64,000 bases of DNA from Bacteroidota bacterium (GTDB taxonomy: Bacteria; Bacteroidota; Bacteroidia; B-17B0; Aurantibacillaceae). Below, piece by piece: positions 17,142-25,700 of the stretch. A program made the position numbers and the translations under genes. Location: positions 124,001 through 188,000 of the forward strand of contig JAUXTT010000024.1 of NCBI GenBank assembly GCA_030684395.1, read 5' to 3'. Numbering within the stretch: the first letter of the stretch is position 1; each line of letters opens with the position of its first letter. The notes below the pieces were generated by a model. It was not told the DNA's origin and did no database searches. It saw only the letters and a list, made by a program, of their open reading frames with translations.

Positions 17142-17585
17142 TTATTTCACAGCAGCACACGCTTTCATCCAACCATCTCTGCGTGCTTTCCATGCTTCGG
17201 CAACCGATTCCCATGCGACATAGGATTCAAATTCAACCAATAATTTAGCAACAGAAGCGTTTGTTTTTGCCGCCGCACACTCCTTAATCCAACCAGCTCT
17301 TCTTACTTTCCATTTTGGATTCACATCACCCCACTTTGTGTTCACTTCAAACTCCACCAATTTTTTAGCAACACAAGCTGCATCTGAGCATCCGTTTGTA
17401 GCGGTAACCCATGGACCCCTTGCTTTTTTCCAATTATCAACTACAGCACTCCAGTTCAAATTCGATTCGAATTCCACCATTAAGGTAGCTACAGGATTTG
17501 CCGCAGCAGGAGGTTGTTGTTTTCCGTTTTTCGCATTTGCAAGCATTGTACTTGCGACCATTAAAAGTAAGATTAGTTTTTTCAT
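17142..17585 (-). CDS. Small exported protein with three Trp-rich repeats
   Basis: The 147-residue protein has a signal peptide (MKKLILLLMVASTMLANA), a Gln/Pro/Ala spacer and three consecutive units of about 37-40 residues. Each unit follows the pattern LxVEFExxxxWxxVxxxWKxxRxxWxxxC: LMVEFESNLNWSAVVDNWKK, LVEFEVNTKWGDVNPKWKVR and LVEFESYVAWESVAEAWKAR. A Cys near the end of each unit could form disulfides. I do not recognise the family. The units appear alpha-helical and may form a small solenoid or a bundle. It sits between two terminators and is probably transcribed alone. Export is well supported; function is unknown. Confidence 0.75.
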   Translation of the reverse strand: MKKLILLLMVASTMLANAKNGKQQPPAAANPVATLMVEFESNLNWSAVVDNWKKARGPWVTATNGCSDAACVAKKLVEFEVNTKWGDVNPKWKVRRAGWIKECAAAKTNASVAKLLVEFESYVAWESVAEAWKARRDGWMKACAAVK

Positions 17586-17639
17586 TTGATTTTGGTTTGT
17601 TTGTTAATTTATAAATTCTAATTCAACTATTTTTTACAC

Positions 17640-17667
17640 AAAAACAAAGCCACAAAAAAAGGTGGCT
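17640..17667 (-). terminator. Probable terminator of the Tudor-knot lipoprotein gene
   Basis: On the minus strand AGCCAC (17667-17662) and GTGGCT (17653-17648) form a 6-bp stem with an 8-nt loop, followed by TTTGTTTTTGTG. The short stem makes this moderately strong. Confidence 0.55.
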
Positions 17668-17680
17668 GTTGTCAGCTCTT

Positions 17681-18562
17681 TTACATCAATTTTAATCTAT
17701 CCGCTTTAACCCACTCATCATAACTGCTTGCCCAGCCTTCATAATGAATTTTGTATTCGCTTCCCTTAGTTTCTAAAACACTTCCTTTGTACCATTTAGA
17801 ATTCCATAAGATTTCAACCTTATCGCCTTTCAAGTAAACCATATCCGCAGAAGATTCTTTTGATGTGGTTGTTGGCTTACCATCTGCACCAGCTTCACCC
17901 TGATAGTTTAACTTCAATGTGGTGCCGCCCATTTTAATATCAAAGAACAAAGAAGTTAACTGAATTACTTCACACTTCATCCCTCCAATTTTAATTGTTT
18001 TATCATCAAACCAACTCCATTTCTCTTCTTTGAAACCTGTGTTGCTGTCGAAGAAGCGACCGTCATTCATAAATGTATAAGTATAATCAGCCTTTTCACC
18101 TTTCCAAACCGTACCATAAGTTGTTCCGGTCATCCATTTTTTATCGGTTCCTTTACTCAATTTAGAATCATCCGCTTTTGGTTTTTCGGTGGTAACATCA
18201 TAAATTAAAACAACACCTTTCTCCGATTTAAGAGTCATTTTATTATCGCTGATCTCAACAATTGTAAAGATAAAATCTTTATAATCCTTTACTGTGATAC
18301 TCGAACCATCCAATAAGAAAGTCATTTTATAATCTGAATGATCACGAAATTCTCCGTTCACATTGAAACACATCATCTTCAAAAACTCTTCTCCTGATGC
18401 GAGCTTCCAGTTTTTCTCACTTTTTCCGGCCAATAGTTCTAATGCATCCTTTCCTTTAAGCTCTTCTCCCTTTTTTGATGTTCCTTTGTTACCACACGAG
18501 GTAATAATGAATACGGCAATTAATGCCATTGCCACAGAGGCACTTTTAAAATTTACTTTCAT
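17681..18562 (-). CDS. Lipoprotein with C-terminal Tudor-knot/chromo-barrel-like domain
   Basis: The 293-residue protein has a lipoprotein signal (ALIAVFIITSC, lipid Cys at residue 23). The middle contains two beta-rich segments that look like repeats of one module (about 45-125 and 140-225), each with a W-K start and a TFxxDG(S/R) strand, as in lipocalin-like or copper-resistance-type small barrels. The last 50 residues (GDKVEILWNSKWYKGSVLET ... IHYEGWASSYDEWV ... RLKL) match the Tudor-knot/agenet pattern, in which an aromatic cage is formed by W, Y and W residues. Such domains bind modified peptides or nucleic acids in eukaryotes; here, outside the cytoplasm, the ligand is unknown. Module identity is inferred by eye. 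Confidence 0.7.
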   Translation of the reverse strand: MKVNFKSASVAMALIAVFIITSCGNKGTSKKGEELKGKDALELLAGKSEKNWKLASGEEFLKMMCFNVNGEFRDHSDYKMTFLLDGSSITVKDYKDFIFTIVEISDNKMTLKSEKGVVLIYDVTTEKPKADDSKLSKGTDKKWMTGTTYGTVWKGEKADYTYTFMNDGRFFDSNTGFKEEKWSWFDDKTIKIGGMKCEVIQLTSLFFDIKMGGTTLKLNYQGEAGADGKPTTTSKESSADMVYLKGDKVEILWNSKWYKGSVLETKGSEYKIHYEGWASSYDEWVKADRLKLM

Positions 18563-18689
18563 TGTTCTTGTTTTATTATTGATTATTTTTTATTTCTATT
18601 TTTTAAGGCATCAATGCTAATCGTGGTATTTTGAAGAGTAAAAATAATATAATTTTATGAGTGCGCTAAGACATGGGTGATTTTTAAAT

Positions 18690-18697
18690 TACATTTG
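18690..18697 (+). promoter_or_regulatory. -7 box of the pseudouridine synthase gene (leaderless geometry)
   Basis: TACATTTG ends 4 nt before the ATG at 18702. In Bacteroidota, transcription starts a few nucleotides after this box, so the mRNA should begin at or next to the start codon. Confidence 0.6.
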
Positions 18698-18701
18698 CCA
18701 A

Positions 18702-19286
18702 ATGTTTCATTACTACGGTATCTTCAAGCCTTACAAAATGCTTTCTCAGTTCGTTCCCATAAAAAAGAAGCGAACACTCAGCAATTTAGAATACGCTTTC
18801 CCGGATGGAACACACGCATTAGGCCGACTGGATGATAATACGGAAGGCTTGTTGTTACTTACTACCGATAAATCAGTCACGAAATTACTCATGCATCCCT
18901 CACAAAAACACAAGCGTGTTTATTGGGTGCAGGTACATGGGACAGTTAGTGGTGATACATTGGAAATGCTGCAAAAAGGAGTTATTATTCGATTGGAACA
19001 TAAGGATTATATTACTCTTCCCTGTGAAGCACGTTTTCTCGCCCCACCTGAAAACCTTCCTCCCCGTGCGCACCCTGTGAGTCCTCAGCTTGCAACAACC
19101 TGGCTAGAACTCACTTTGTATGAAGGCAAATTCCACCAGATTCGAAAAATGTGCGCTGCCATTGGCCATCAAACCCTGCGGCTTTTACGAATTTCTATGG
19201 AAGACCTTGAACTTCACGATTTTGTCCCAGGATCTGTTAAGGAGTATTCGAAAGAAGAGTTTTTTGAAAAACTGAAATTGGATTAA
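18702..19286 (+). CDS. Pseudouridine synthase, RsuA/RluE family
   Basis: This enzyme isomerises a uridine in rRNA to pseudouridine. The 194-residue protein lacks the N-terminal S4 domain and matches the short RluE-like form. Motif II HALGRLDDNTEGLLLLTTD contains the catalytic Asp (GRLD). Motif I is the FKPYKMLSQF start, and LTLYEGKFHQIRKMCAAIGH is the conserved GxxHQIRRM region, with L(R)LLRISMEDLEL near the end. The substrate position (for RluE, U2457 of 23S rRNA) is inferred from the family. Its mRNA is predicted to be leaderless. The stop codon coincides with the first base of the first palindrome of the ATPase cassette, which may serve as its terminator. Confidence 0.9.
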   Translation: MFHYYGIFKPYKMLSQFVPIKKKRTLSNLEYAFPDGTHALGRLDDNTEGLLLLTTDKSVTKLLMHPSQKHKRVYWVQVHGTVSGDTLEMLQKGVIIRLEHKDYITLPCEARFLAPPENLPPRAHPVSPQLATTWLELTLYEGKFHQIRKMCAAIGHQTLRLLRISMEDLELHDFVPGSVKEYSKEEFFEKLKLD

Positions 19287-19324
19287 CCTTGAAATATTCA
19301 AATGTGATTTGAATATTTCAAGGT
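19286..19324. repeat. 39-nt palindrome, left end of the AAA_14/DUF4143 cassette
   Basis: Two perfect 18-nt arms, ACCTTGAAATATTCAAAT (19286-19303) and its reverse complement (19307-19324), flank a GTG loop. The partner palindrome at 20522-20560 has the same length, the same loop size and arms that differ at two positions, each compensated on the other arm. Confidence 0.9.
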
Positions 19325-19331
19325 AAGTACT

Positions 19332-19339
19332 TATATTTG
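19332..19339 (+). promoter_or_regulatory. -7 box of the AAA_14/DUF4143 ATPase gene (leaderless geometry)
   Basis: TATATTTG lies 7 nt after the left palindrome and ends 4 nt before the ATG at 19344. The palindrome falls across the -33 to -12 region, so it could act as an operator. The predicted mRNA is leaderless. Confidence 0.6.
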
Positions 19340-19343
19340 CAGT

Positions 19344-20513
19344 ATGATAAACCGCAATATAAGATTACTGATTTCTTCTTACATCAAGGAGTTTCCTGTT
19401 ATTGCCATATTGGGGCCAAGGCAGGTTGGAAAAACAACACTTGTCAAAACCATTTCACAATCTCTCAAGAAAAAAACACATTACCTGGATCTGGAAAAGA
19501 CCAGCGACTACGAAAAATTAAACAGAGACCCGGAAGAATACCTAAGTACATACAAAGACGAGTGTGTTTTAATTGATGAAGTACAGCGAATGCCTGCTTT
19601 GTTTCCGCTACTTAGAGCTTTAGTAGATGAAAAACGAAAGCCTGCTCGATTTATCATTACCGGCTCTGCCGCACCCGAACTATTAAAAGACGCTTCTGAA
19701 AGCCTTGCAGGAAGAGTGTACTATTTTAATCTTACCCCAATTGGCTTACATGAATTACCCTCTAACATAAGTTTAAAAAAGCACTGGTTCAGAGGTGGTT
19801 TTCCAAAACCTTTGACTTTAAAAACAAATGAACTTGTTTCAGCCTGGCTGGACGCTTTTATTACTACTTATATTGAACGTGATCTTCCATTCTTATTCGA
19901 TGTAAAATTTTCGCCTATCGTAATGCGCAAACTATGGGGTATGCTTGCCCACACACATGGGAATTTATTAAATGCAGAACAATTAGGTTCTTCACTTGGA
20001 GTTACAGGTACAACGGTTAAAAGATATCTCGATTACCTGGAAGGTGCTTTTCTTATCAAAAGGCTTCCTCCCTACTTCGTAAATATTGGAAAACGCTTGG
20101 TAAAATCACCAAAAGTCTATATTAATGATAGCGGCATACTTCATCATTTGTTAAGGATCGAAAATGAACAGGAACTGATGAGTCATCCTTCAGTTGGCCC
20201 ATCATGGGAAGGATATGTAATCAGCCAGGTGATATATGCCGCCCCTCGCAGGATAGATAGTTATTTTTACAGAACACAGGTAGGTGCAGAGTGTGACCTG
20301 GTATTGGTTCACGGGAATTCGGTAAAGGCGTGTATTGAAATAAAACTCAGTAAATCACCCGTGGCTACAAAAGGTTTTTATAATACAATTGCTGATTTAA
20401 AGAGTAAAAATAACTTTATTATATGTTCTGCAGATGTTGATTACAAAACAGCAGAAAATATTATTATTGTCAGTTTACCCATCTTTATTTCAAAATACCT
20501 TCCAACTTTATAA
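19344..20513 (+). CDS. AAA_14/DUF4143 family ATPase, palindrome-flanked
   Basis: The 389-residue protein has an N-terminal AAA ATPase domain with Walker A GPRQVGKTTLVK at about residues 26-37, Walker B CVLIDEVQRMP at about 74-84 and a sensor segment ARFIITGSAAPELL. The middle (about 160-260) contains a winged-helix-like segment (NAEQLGSSLGVTGTTVKRYLDYLEGAFLIKRL). The C-terminal DUF4143 region (about 290-370) carries a PD-(D/E)XK-like pattern: AECDLVLVHG then KACIEIKLSKSP. These proteins are common in Bacteroidota and archaea and have no settled function; nuclease activity of the C-terminal part is inferred from the D-x-V, E-I-K pattern. It is alone between two palindromes. Confidence 0.88.
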   Translation: MINRNIRLLISSYIKEFPVIAILGPRQVGKTTLVKTISQSLKKKTHYLDLEKTSDYEKLNRDPEEYLSTYKDECVLIDEVQRMPALFPLLRALVDEKRKPARFIITGSAAPELLKDASESLAGRVYYFNLTPIGLHELPSNISLKKHWFRGGFPKPLTLKTNELVSAWLDAFITTYIERDLPFLFDVKFSPIVMRKLWGMLAHTHGNLLNAEQLGSSLGVTGTTVKRYLDYLEGAFLIKRLPPYFVNIGKRLVKSPKVYINDSGILHHLLRIENEQELMSHPSVGPSWEGYVISQVIYAAPRRIDSYFYRTQVGAECDLVLVHGNSVKACIEIKLSKSPVATKGFYNTIADLKSKNNFIICSADVDYKTAENIIIVSLPIFISKYLPTL

Positions 20514-20521
20514 ATTAAACT

Positions 20522-20560
20522 ACCTTGTAAAATTCAAATAAAATTTGAATTTTACAAGGT
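20522..20560. repeat. 39-nt palindrome, right end of the AAA_14/DUF4143 cassette
   Basis: Two perfect 18-nt arms, ACCTTGTAAAATTCAAAT (20522-20539) and its reverse complement (20543-20560), flank an AAA loop. It begins 8 nt after the ATPase stop codon. It could also act as a terminator, but no long T-run follows. Confidence 0.9.
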
Positions 20561-20833
20561 TAAGTAAATTAGTAGAAGTTAACCCGAAAACGTTAAGTTT
20601 TCGGAATTATCAGCCATTTTGTTAAAATTATCAGCGCATCCCTACCACAATTCAATCCGGCAAATTTGAATTGTTAGCGTTTTCAACCACTAATTAACAA
20701 ACTCCCTCCTGTTTTTCAACACATTACAAAACCTATCCAAACCCCTTGATAAATGTTGCTTTTTTGTTGAAAACCATAATTTTTCAGCCGATGCCGTTGT
20801 TGTATCTTTCAGAGTTGAAACTACCTTAAAAAC
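20561..20833 (+). promoter_or_regulatory. Leader region of the Mks operon
   Basis: This non-coding stretch has a small hairpin (CCGAAAAC 20584-20591 with GTTTTCGG 20597-20604) and a near-consensus -7 box TATCTTTC at 20803-20810, 23 nt before the mksF ATG. No convincing -33 element was found. Nothing else was recognised. Confidence 0.35.
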
Positions 20834-22078
20834 ATGGGCTTACAGGTAAATGTAAAAGAATTATTAACTCAGTTGTATTACAATCGTAATGTGATCGAAT
20901 ACCTTTTTGGTAATCGTGATAGCATTACGGTAACGGAACTGATGAATAGAGAAGATATTACTCAGGAGCAATATCAGAAGCTGATCAGCTACGAAGTATT
21001 GTATGAGTATCAGAATATCGTAAGTGTGAATGATGCTGTGATAGCTATGTTCGAAGATTTTATGGAGATCGGTGAAGTAACACCGGGTTTCATTAATGAT
21101 TATCTGAATGAACTGAATCGTCACATCAAATATTATTCGGAAGGAAAAGAAAATCGTTTCTTACGTTCAATCAAAAAATATTTGAAACGTATCAATACTG
21201 CTATCACACGTGAGATCATTAAGCTCCAGAAAAATGTAGATGATACTTACAAGAACGAAAGTAATTACCGTATCAAATTACAAAAACTGGATGATTATCG
21301 TGGAAAGCGTGATACCATCATTCAATTCATCAAAAAAACGGAAGACACGATTGAAGAAACACGTTTGTTGTTCAATATCACAAACGATCTTGAATTGTAT
21401 TCCATTGTTTCTTCGTTAAAAGCAGGATTGATAGAGAATTTAGATTTCTTAATTGAGATCCAAACAGACATTACCGATTACATCAACAAGATCCAGTTCC
21501 AATTAGATGTTTACAAAAAAGTACAACAACTGAAGGAAGTGAAAGATCGCGGAGAATTGCATTACCGTACCAATTTCAGGGAAGTGATTAAGGGTATAAA
21601 TCCAATTGGTTTCAACGGACACAAAACGCCACGTACAAAAATTCCGATCGAATTCCTTTATACGGATGACGGATATATGTTGTGCGGACGTGTAGCTGAA
21701 AAATACAAACTTACCCGATTGATGGCTCGCCGTATGGCAGATAAAATGGCCGGTAATTTTAAGGATGTGCAAATTGAGAATTCACTGCGATTAGATGTTT
21801 CCGCTTTGGTAGATAAATTCCTTGCACAACAAAAACATAATTTATTCGAATTCCTTGTTGCATACAAATTCCCTAAAGCAGTTGGCTCCATTACTTTTGA
21901 AGAACGAATTACTTTGTTCGTAGAAATCGTATTGGAATACGAAAAGAATTTTGAGTTCAAGTATCGTTTAGGATACCACGATTACCTGGTAAACGAAGTA
22001 AAAAAACGATTGGGTTATACCATCATTTTACCCAAGGCAAACGTTAAAAAGAAAGAAAGTAAAAAGGCGACAGCTTAA
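20834..22078 (+). CDS. MksF/JetA-like kleisin subunit of an SMC complex
   Basis: The 414-residue protein is the first gene of a three-gene run with the order kleisin, KITE, SMC that is typical of MksBEF and Wadjet JetABC. It starts with a helical N-terminal domain (VNVKELLTQLYYNRNVIEYLFG), has long charged helices in the middle (about 100-250) as in MukF/MksF, and ends in a compact domain (FLVAYKFPKAVGSITFEERITLFVE) likely to contact the SMC head. The last residues are lysine-rich. The assignment rests on gene order, size and helical texture rather than a signature motif. Arginine is mostly encoded by CGT, unlike neighbouring genes. It would bridge the two SMC heads. Confidence 0.65.
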   Translation: MGLQVNVKELLTQLYYNRNVIEYLFGNRDSITVTELMNREDITQEQYQKLISYEVLYEYQNIVSVNDAVIAMFEDFMEIGEVTPGFINDYLNELNRHIKYYSEGKENRFLRSIKKYLKRINTAITREIIKLQKNVDDTYKNESNYRIKLQKLDDYRGKRDTIIQFIKKTEDTIEETRLLFNITNDLELYSIVSSLKAGLIENLDFLIEIQTDITDYINKIQFQLDVYKKVQQLKEVKDRGELHYRTNFREVIKGINPIGFNGHKTPRTKIPIEFLYTDDGYMLCGRVAEKYKLTRLMARRMADKMAGNFKDVQIENSLRLDVSALVDKFLAQQKHNLFEFLVAYKFPKAVGSITFEERITLFVEIVLEYEKNFEFKYRLGYHDYLVNEVKKRLGYTIILPKANVKKKESKKATA

Positions 22079-22091
22079 CACATAGAAGAAA

Positions 22092-22730
22092 ATGGAAAAC
22101 AACGAAAATAATTACAACGAGTCGAGTACAAACGTTAAGCTACCAAAGCAAACCCACGACATATTTGCTATAATGGCGCGTGGACATTTTATTTCCAGTA
22201 ACGGAAGTAAAGACGGGATGAACAGATTGTATGACGTGATCAACAATCCTGACAACTTCGATAAACTTCAGGCTTACTTCAACGTTATTAAATACAATAT
22301 CGAAAGAGGAAATAATTTTTTCTACTTCGCTAAAATTGATGAAGCAAACAGTTTGATCGAGAAAAAATTAGAAACATTTGAAAAGTATATCGACATCATC
22401 GATCTTTTCGCATCAATGGATAATAAGATTACTATCGGTTCACGTTTCCGTCCGAGTGAAATTGCGGAAGAGTGTAACGCAAATGTGCGTTTGAAACAAA
22501 AACTTCAGAAAATTCCACTATACCGTTCAGAAACATTGAGCAACAAGGTGCGTGAGATCTGCGACTTAATGACACGTGATTCTTTTTTAGAACGTGAAGA
22601 CGAACAAAGTGAAACATACAAAGTACTGGATTCTTATTCTTACTTAATGGACATTGTTAACTCGATAGCCATTTACGAAGATCCGGGAACAGGCGGAACC
22701 GAACCTGCAGGCGGAATCATTTACAACTAA
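22092..22730 (+). CDS. MksE/JetB-like KITE subunit
   Basis: The 212-residue protein follows the kleisin gene after 13 nt. It begins with an unstructured Asn-rich stretch, then DIFAIMARGHFISSNG, a start I associate with MksE-family proteins, followed by winged-helix-like helices (YDVINNPDNFDKLQAYFNVI, FFYFAKIDEANSLIEKKLET, IDLFASMDNKITIGSRFRPSEIA). MksE dimers bind the kleisin and regulate SMC head closure. Its place between the kleisin and SMC genes fits. The end is Gly-rich and possibly flexible. The CGT-rich codon use is shared with its two operon partners. Confidence 0.7.
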   Translation: MENNENNYNESSTNVKLPKQTHDIFAIMARGHFISSNGSKDGMNRLYDVINNPDNFDKLQAYFNVIKYNIERGNNFFYFAKIDEANSLIEKKLETFEKYIDIIDLFASMDNKITIGSRFRPSEIAEECNANVRLKQKLQKIPLYRSETLSNKVREICDLMTRDSFLEREDEQSETYKVLDSYSYLMDIVNSIAIYEDPGTGGTEPAGGIIYN

Positions 22731-22758
22731 TTTTTAGCAACGAATTTATACATAATAC

Positions 22759-25700
22759 ATGGAACATAGAATATTAAACCGAATCGTAATGATCAACATC
22801 GCGTCTAACAAATACGCTGATGTGGAAATGAGTGGAAACACTTGTTTTGTGGGGACGAACAACTTCGGTAAAACTTCTTTACAGCGTGCAATCCTTTTCT
22901 TCTACAGTGCAAACAGCCGTGGATTGGGGATCTCAGCATCTCAAAAACCTTTTGAGGAACATTACTTCCGTTACGAAAATTCATTTTTAGTATATGAGGT
23001 TGCAACAGAAGAAAAGAACTTCTTTGTCATTATCTATCGTCACCACAAACTGAATTTCCGTTTTGTGGATTCCCCATACAATCCTGATTATTTCTTCACT
23101 GAAAATGATGAAGCGATGAAGATCGGTGATGTATTGAAAAAGTTAGATAAATACGGCGTGTATTACAGTAACCAGATCGATACTTTCGAGCGTTACCGTA
23201 ATATCCTTTATGGAACAGAGACTGATAAAATGTTGAGCAAGTTCCACATCTTACGTGGTAACGAAAAATATCAGAACATTCCGAAGTCGATTACGAATGT
23301 ATTCTTGTCTTCTAAATCTTCTATTGATTCACGTTTCATCAAAGACTTTATTGCGAACTCGCTTTCTTCGGAAAACACAAGCATTAAGTTAGAGCAGGTA
23401 GAACGTCAGCTTCGTCAGTTCAACGAGAAGTACACTGATATCGAAACTTATCTGAAAAAAGAAACTCAACAACTAATTGAGTTGATGGATAAGAAATTTG
23501 ATCAGGTAAAAATGCTAAAAGGTTCTCAGTTAGAAATGGCTGACAAGCTTGGTAGCAGCTTGAAGTACGCGGAAGTGCAAAACGAAGCTATTCGTGATGC
23601 ATCTAAACAAAAAGAAGAAGAATTAGATCTGTTACAAGCTGAACACAATTCAACAAAAGAAGGAATTGAAGGTAAACAACAGGATATCCGTGAAGAGATC
23701 GGTTATTATGATCGTACTATTCGTGACTCAAACAAAAAATTAAAAGAGTACCAATCTCAGAATATTGAAGAAGCGGTTGAGAAACATAAACAACGCGAAC
23801 AGTTACAGGTTGAGTTAAACATGGCTCGTAAAGAGTATGAAACTCTTACCAGTAACGTATCGAGCATCGAATTAAAATACTCTACTTTATTAGAGCAGTT
23901 AAAAAATGAGCGCGGTTCTTTTATAAATGGTGTTAACTCTAAAACAAGTACGATCTTTAATGATTATAACGAACGTCAGTTATTAGCTAAGAACGAACTC
24001 AACAAAAAAGAGAACGAGTTAAAACAAAAACGTGAAGATTCATTAGGTGATATCGGAGCAGAGATCACTTCTAAGCAAATTGAGTTCAACGAATTAAAAT
24101 CGGAAGAAAAAGTAATTCGTAACACTCGTTTCTATGAGACCGAGATCAAAGCATTGGAAACAGAGCTTGCTGAACTAAGAGCGGTTACTTATAAGAACCG
24201 TTCGGAGAAAGCGATCAAGAGTAATATGATCCAAACCATTCAAAAAGACTGGGAAGGAACAGAAGCGAAGATCAAAGGTTCATTAGCTAATCAGGTTACG
24301 AAAGTTAATAATGAGATCATCAAGAAAAGAGCGGAGATCAAAGAGATCGAAAGCAAGCTGGATGTTCAGGACGGCGCATTGTACGGTTTCTTAGAAGGAA
24401 ACATTAAAGACTGGCACAATACAATTGGTAAGGTTTGTAACGAGGATATTTTATTCCGTACCGATCTTGAGCCGGAAATGCAAAAGGAAATTGCTAACTC
24501 ATTATATGGTGTAAGTTTAAAATTAGACACTGTAAATATTGTTTCTAAATCTTTGGAAGAATACCAGGGAGTGAAAAATGAATTGCTTGCACAAATTCGT
24601 GAGCTGGAAGATTCATTAAATTCATTTCAGGTAAGCAATAACGAAGAGAAGATGTTGGCTGCCGACCGCTTTGGTAAGCAATTAGGCGAGTTAAAAGAAG
24701 ATGTGAAGGTTCTTACCTACTCTTTGGAACTTGCTGAGAAACGTGAGAAAAAATTAATGCTGGAGCTTGACGACTGGAAACAGAAAGCAAGCGAAGAAGT
24801 AGAAACTTCCTTATCAGGCAACAGAAGTAAATTTAATTTGGTTGAAGAAGAATTAGCCATATTAAATAAGAAGAAAAATAATATGCTGAATGATTTCAAT
24901 TTGCAGTTCGAGCAATTGAGAGCGTATCATTTAGATCGTATTGCTGATTTGAAAGAACGCCAGGAAGCGGAGATCAAAGACATTGAAACGGAAAAAGACA
25001 AAACCGTTGCAGCCTTTGATGCGAAAGAAAAAGAAATGAACGACGAAAAAGAAACGATGTTCAAATCGAAAGGTGTAGATAACAAACAAGTAAAAGACGT
25101 TGACAAAAAGATCAAAGAACTTCAGGAAGCTATTAAGCAGATTGAGCAGTATTCACAAATTGTAAACGATTACTTAAAAGATAAACGTGAGTTATTTGAT
25201 AAACTTCCTGATTTTATTCAGAAGAAAGAGGAATTCATGAAAACCTCTCAGGACCTGAATAATCAATTGGAAGAAGCTGCTCGTAAGTTCAACTTAAAGA
25301 ACATGGAGTTGCGTAAACAAAAACGTGGCTTTGATGAAGAATTGATCGAGTTCAATAACGGTATCAATTACTTCACAAAAAATTTCCGCGAAACTCCGGT
25401 TTACAATAAATACGAAGATGTAATTGAGCGCGCTGAGCCAAAGAAAACTACTTATTCAGTAATGGATCTTTGTACCCAGTTATTAAAGAACGATTCGCAT
25501 TTTAACGAAGAGTACGGTGCATTCCAGCGTTATGTAAACGAGTTCTCAGGTAAGTTCCGCTTGGATAATCACTTTAACTTTGTGATCCGTAACGATGCTT
25601 CACAGGCAGAATATGAGCGCTTTGCACAAAACGTTTCTAATTTCATTCACGAAAATAAAATTGAATTATCGATTGCTGAAACCGCAACTCAAATTGGTTT

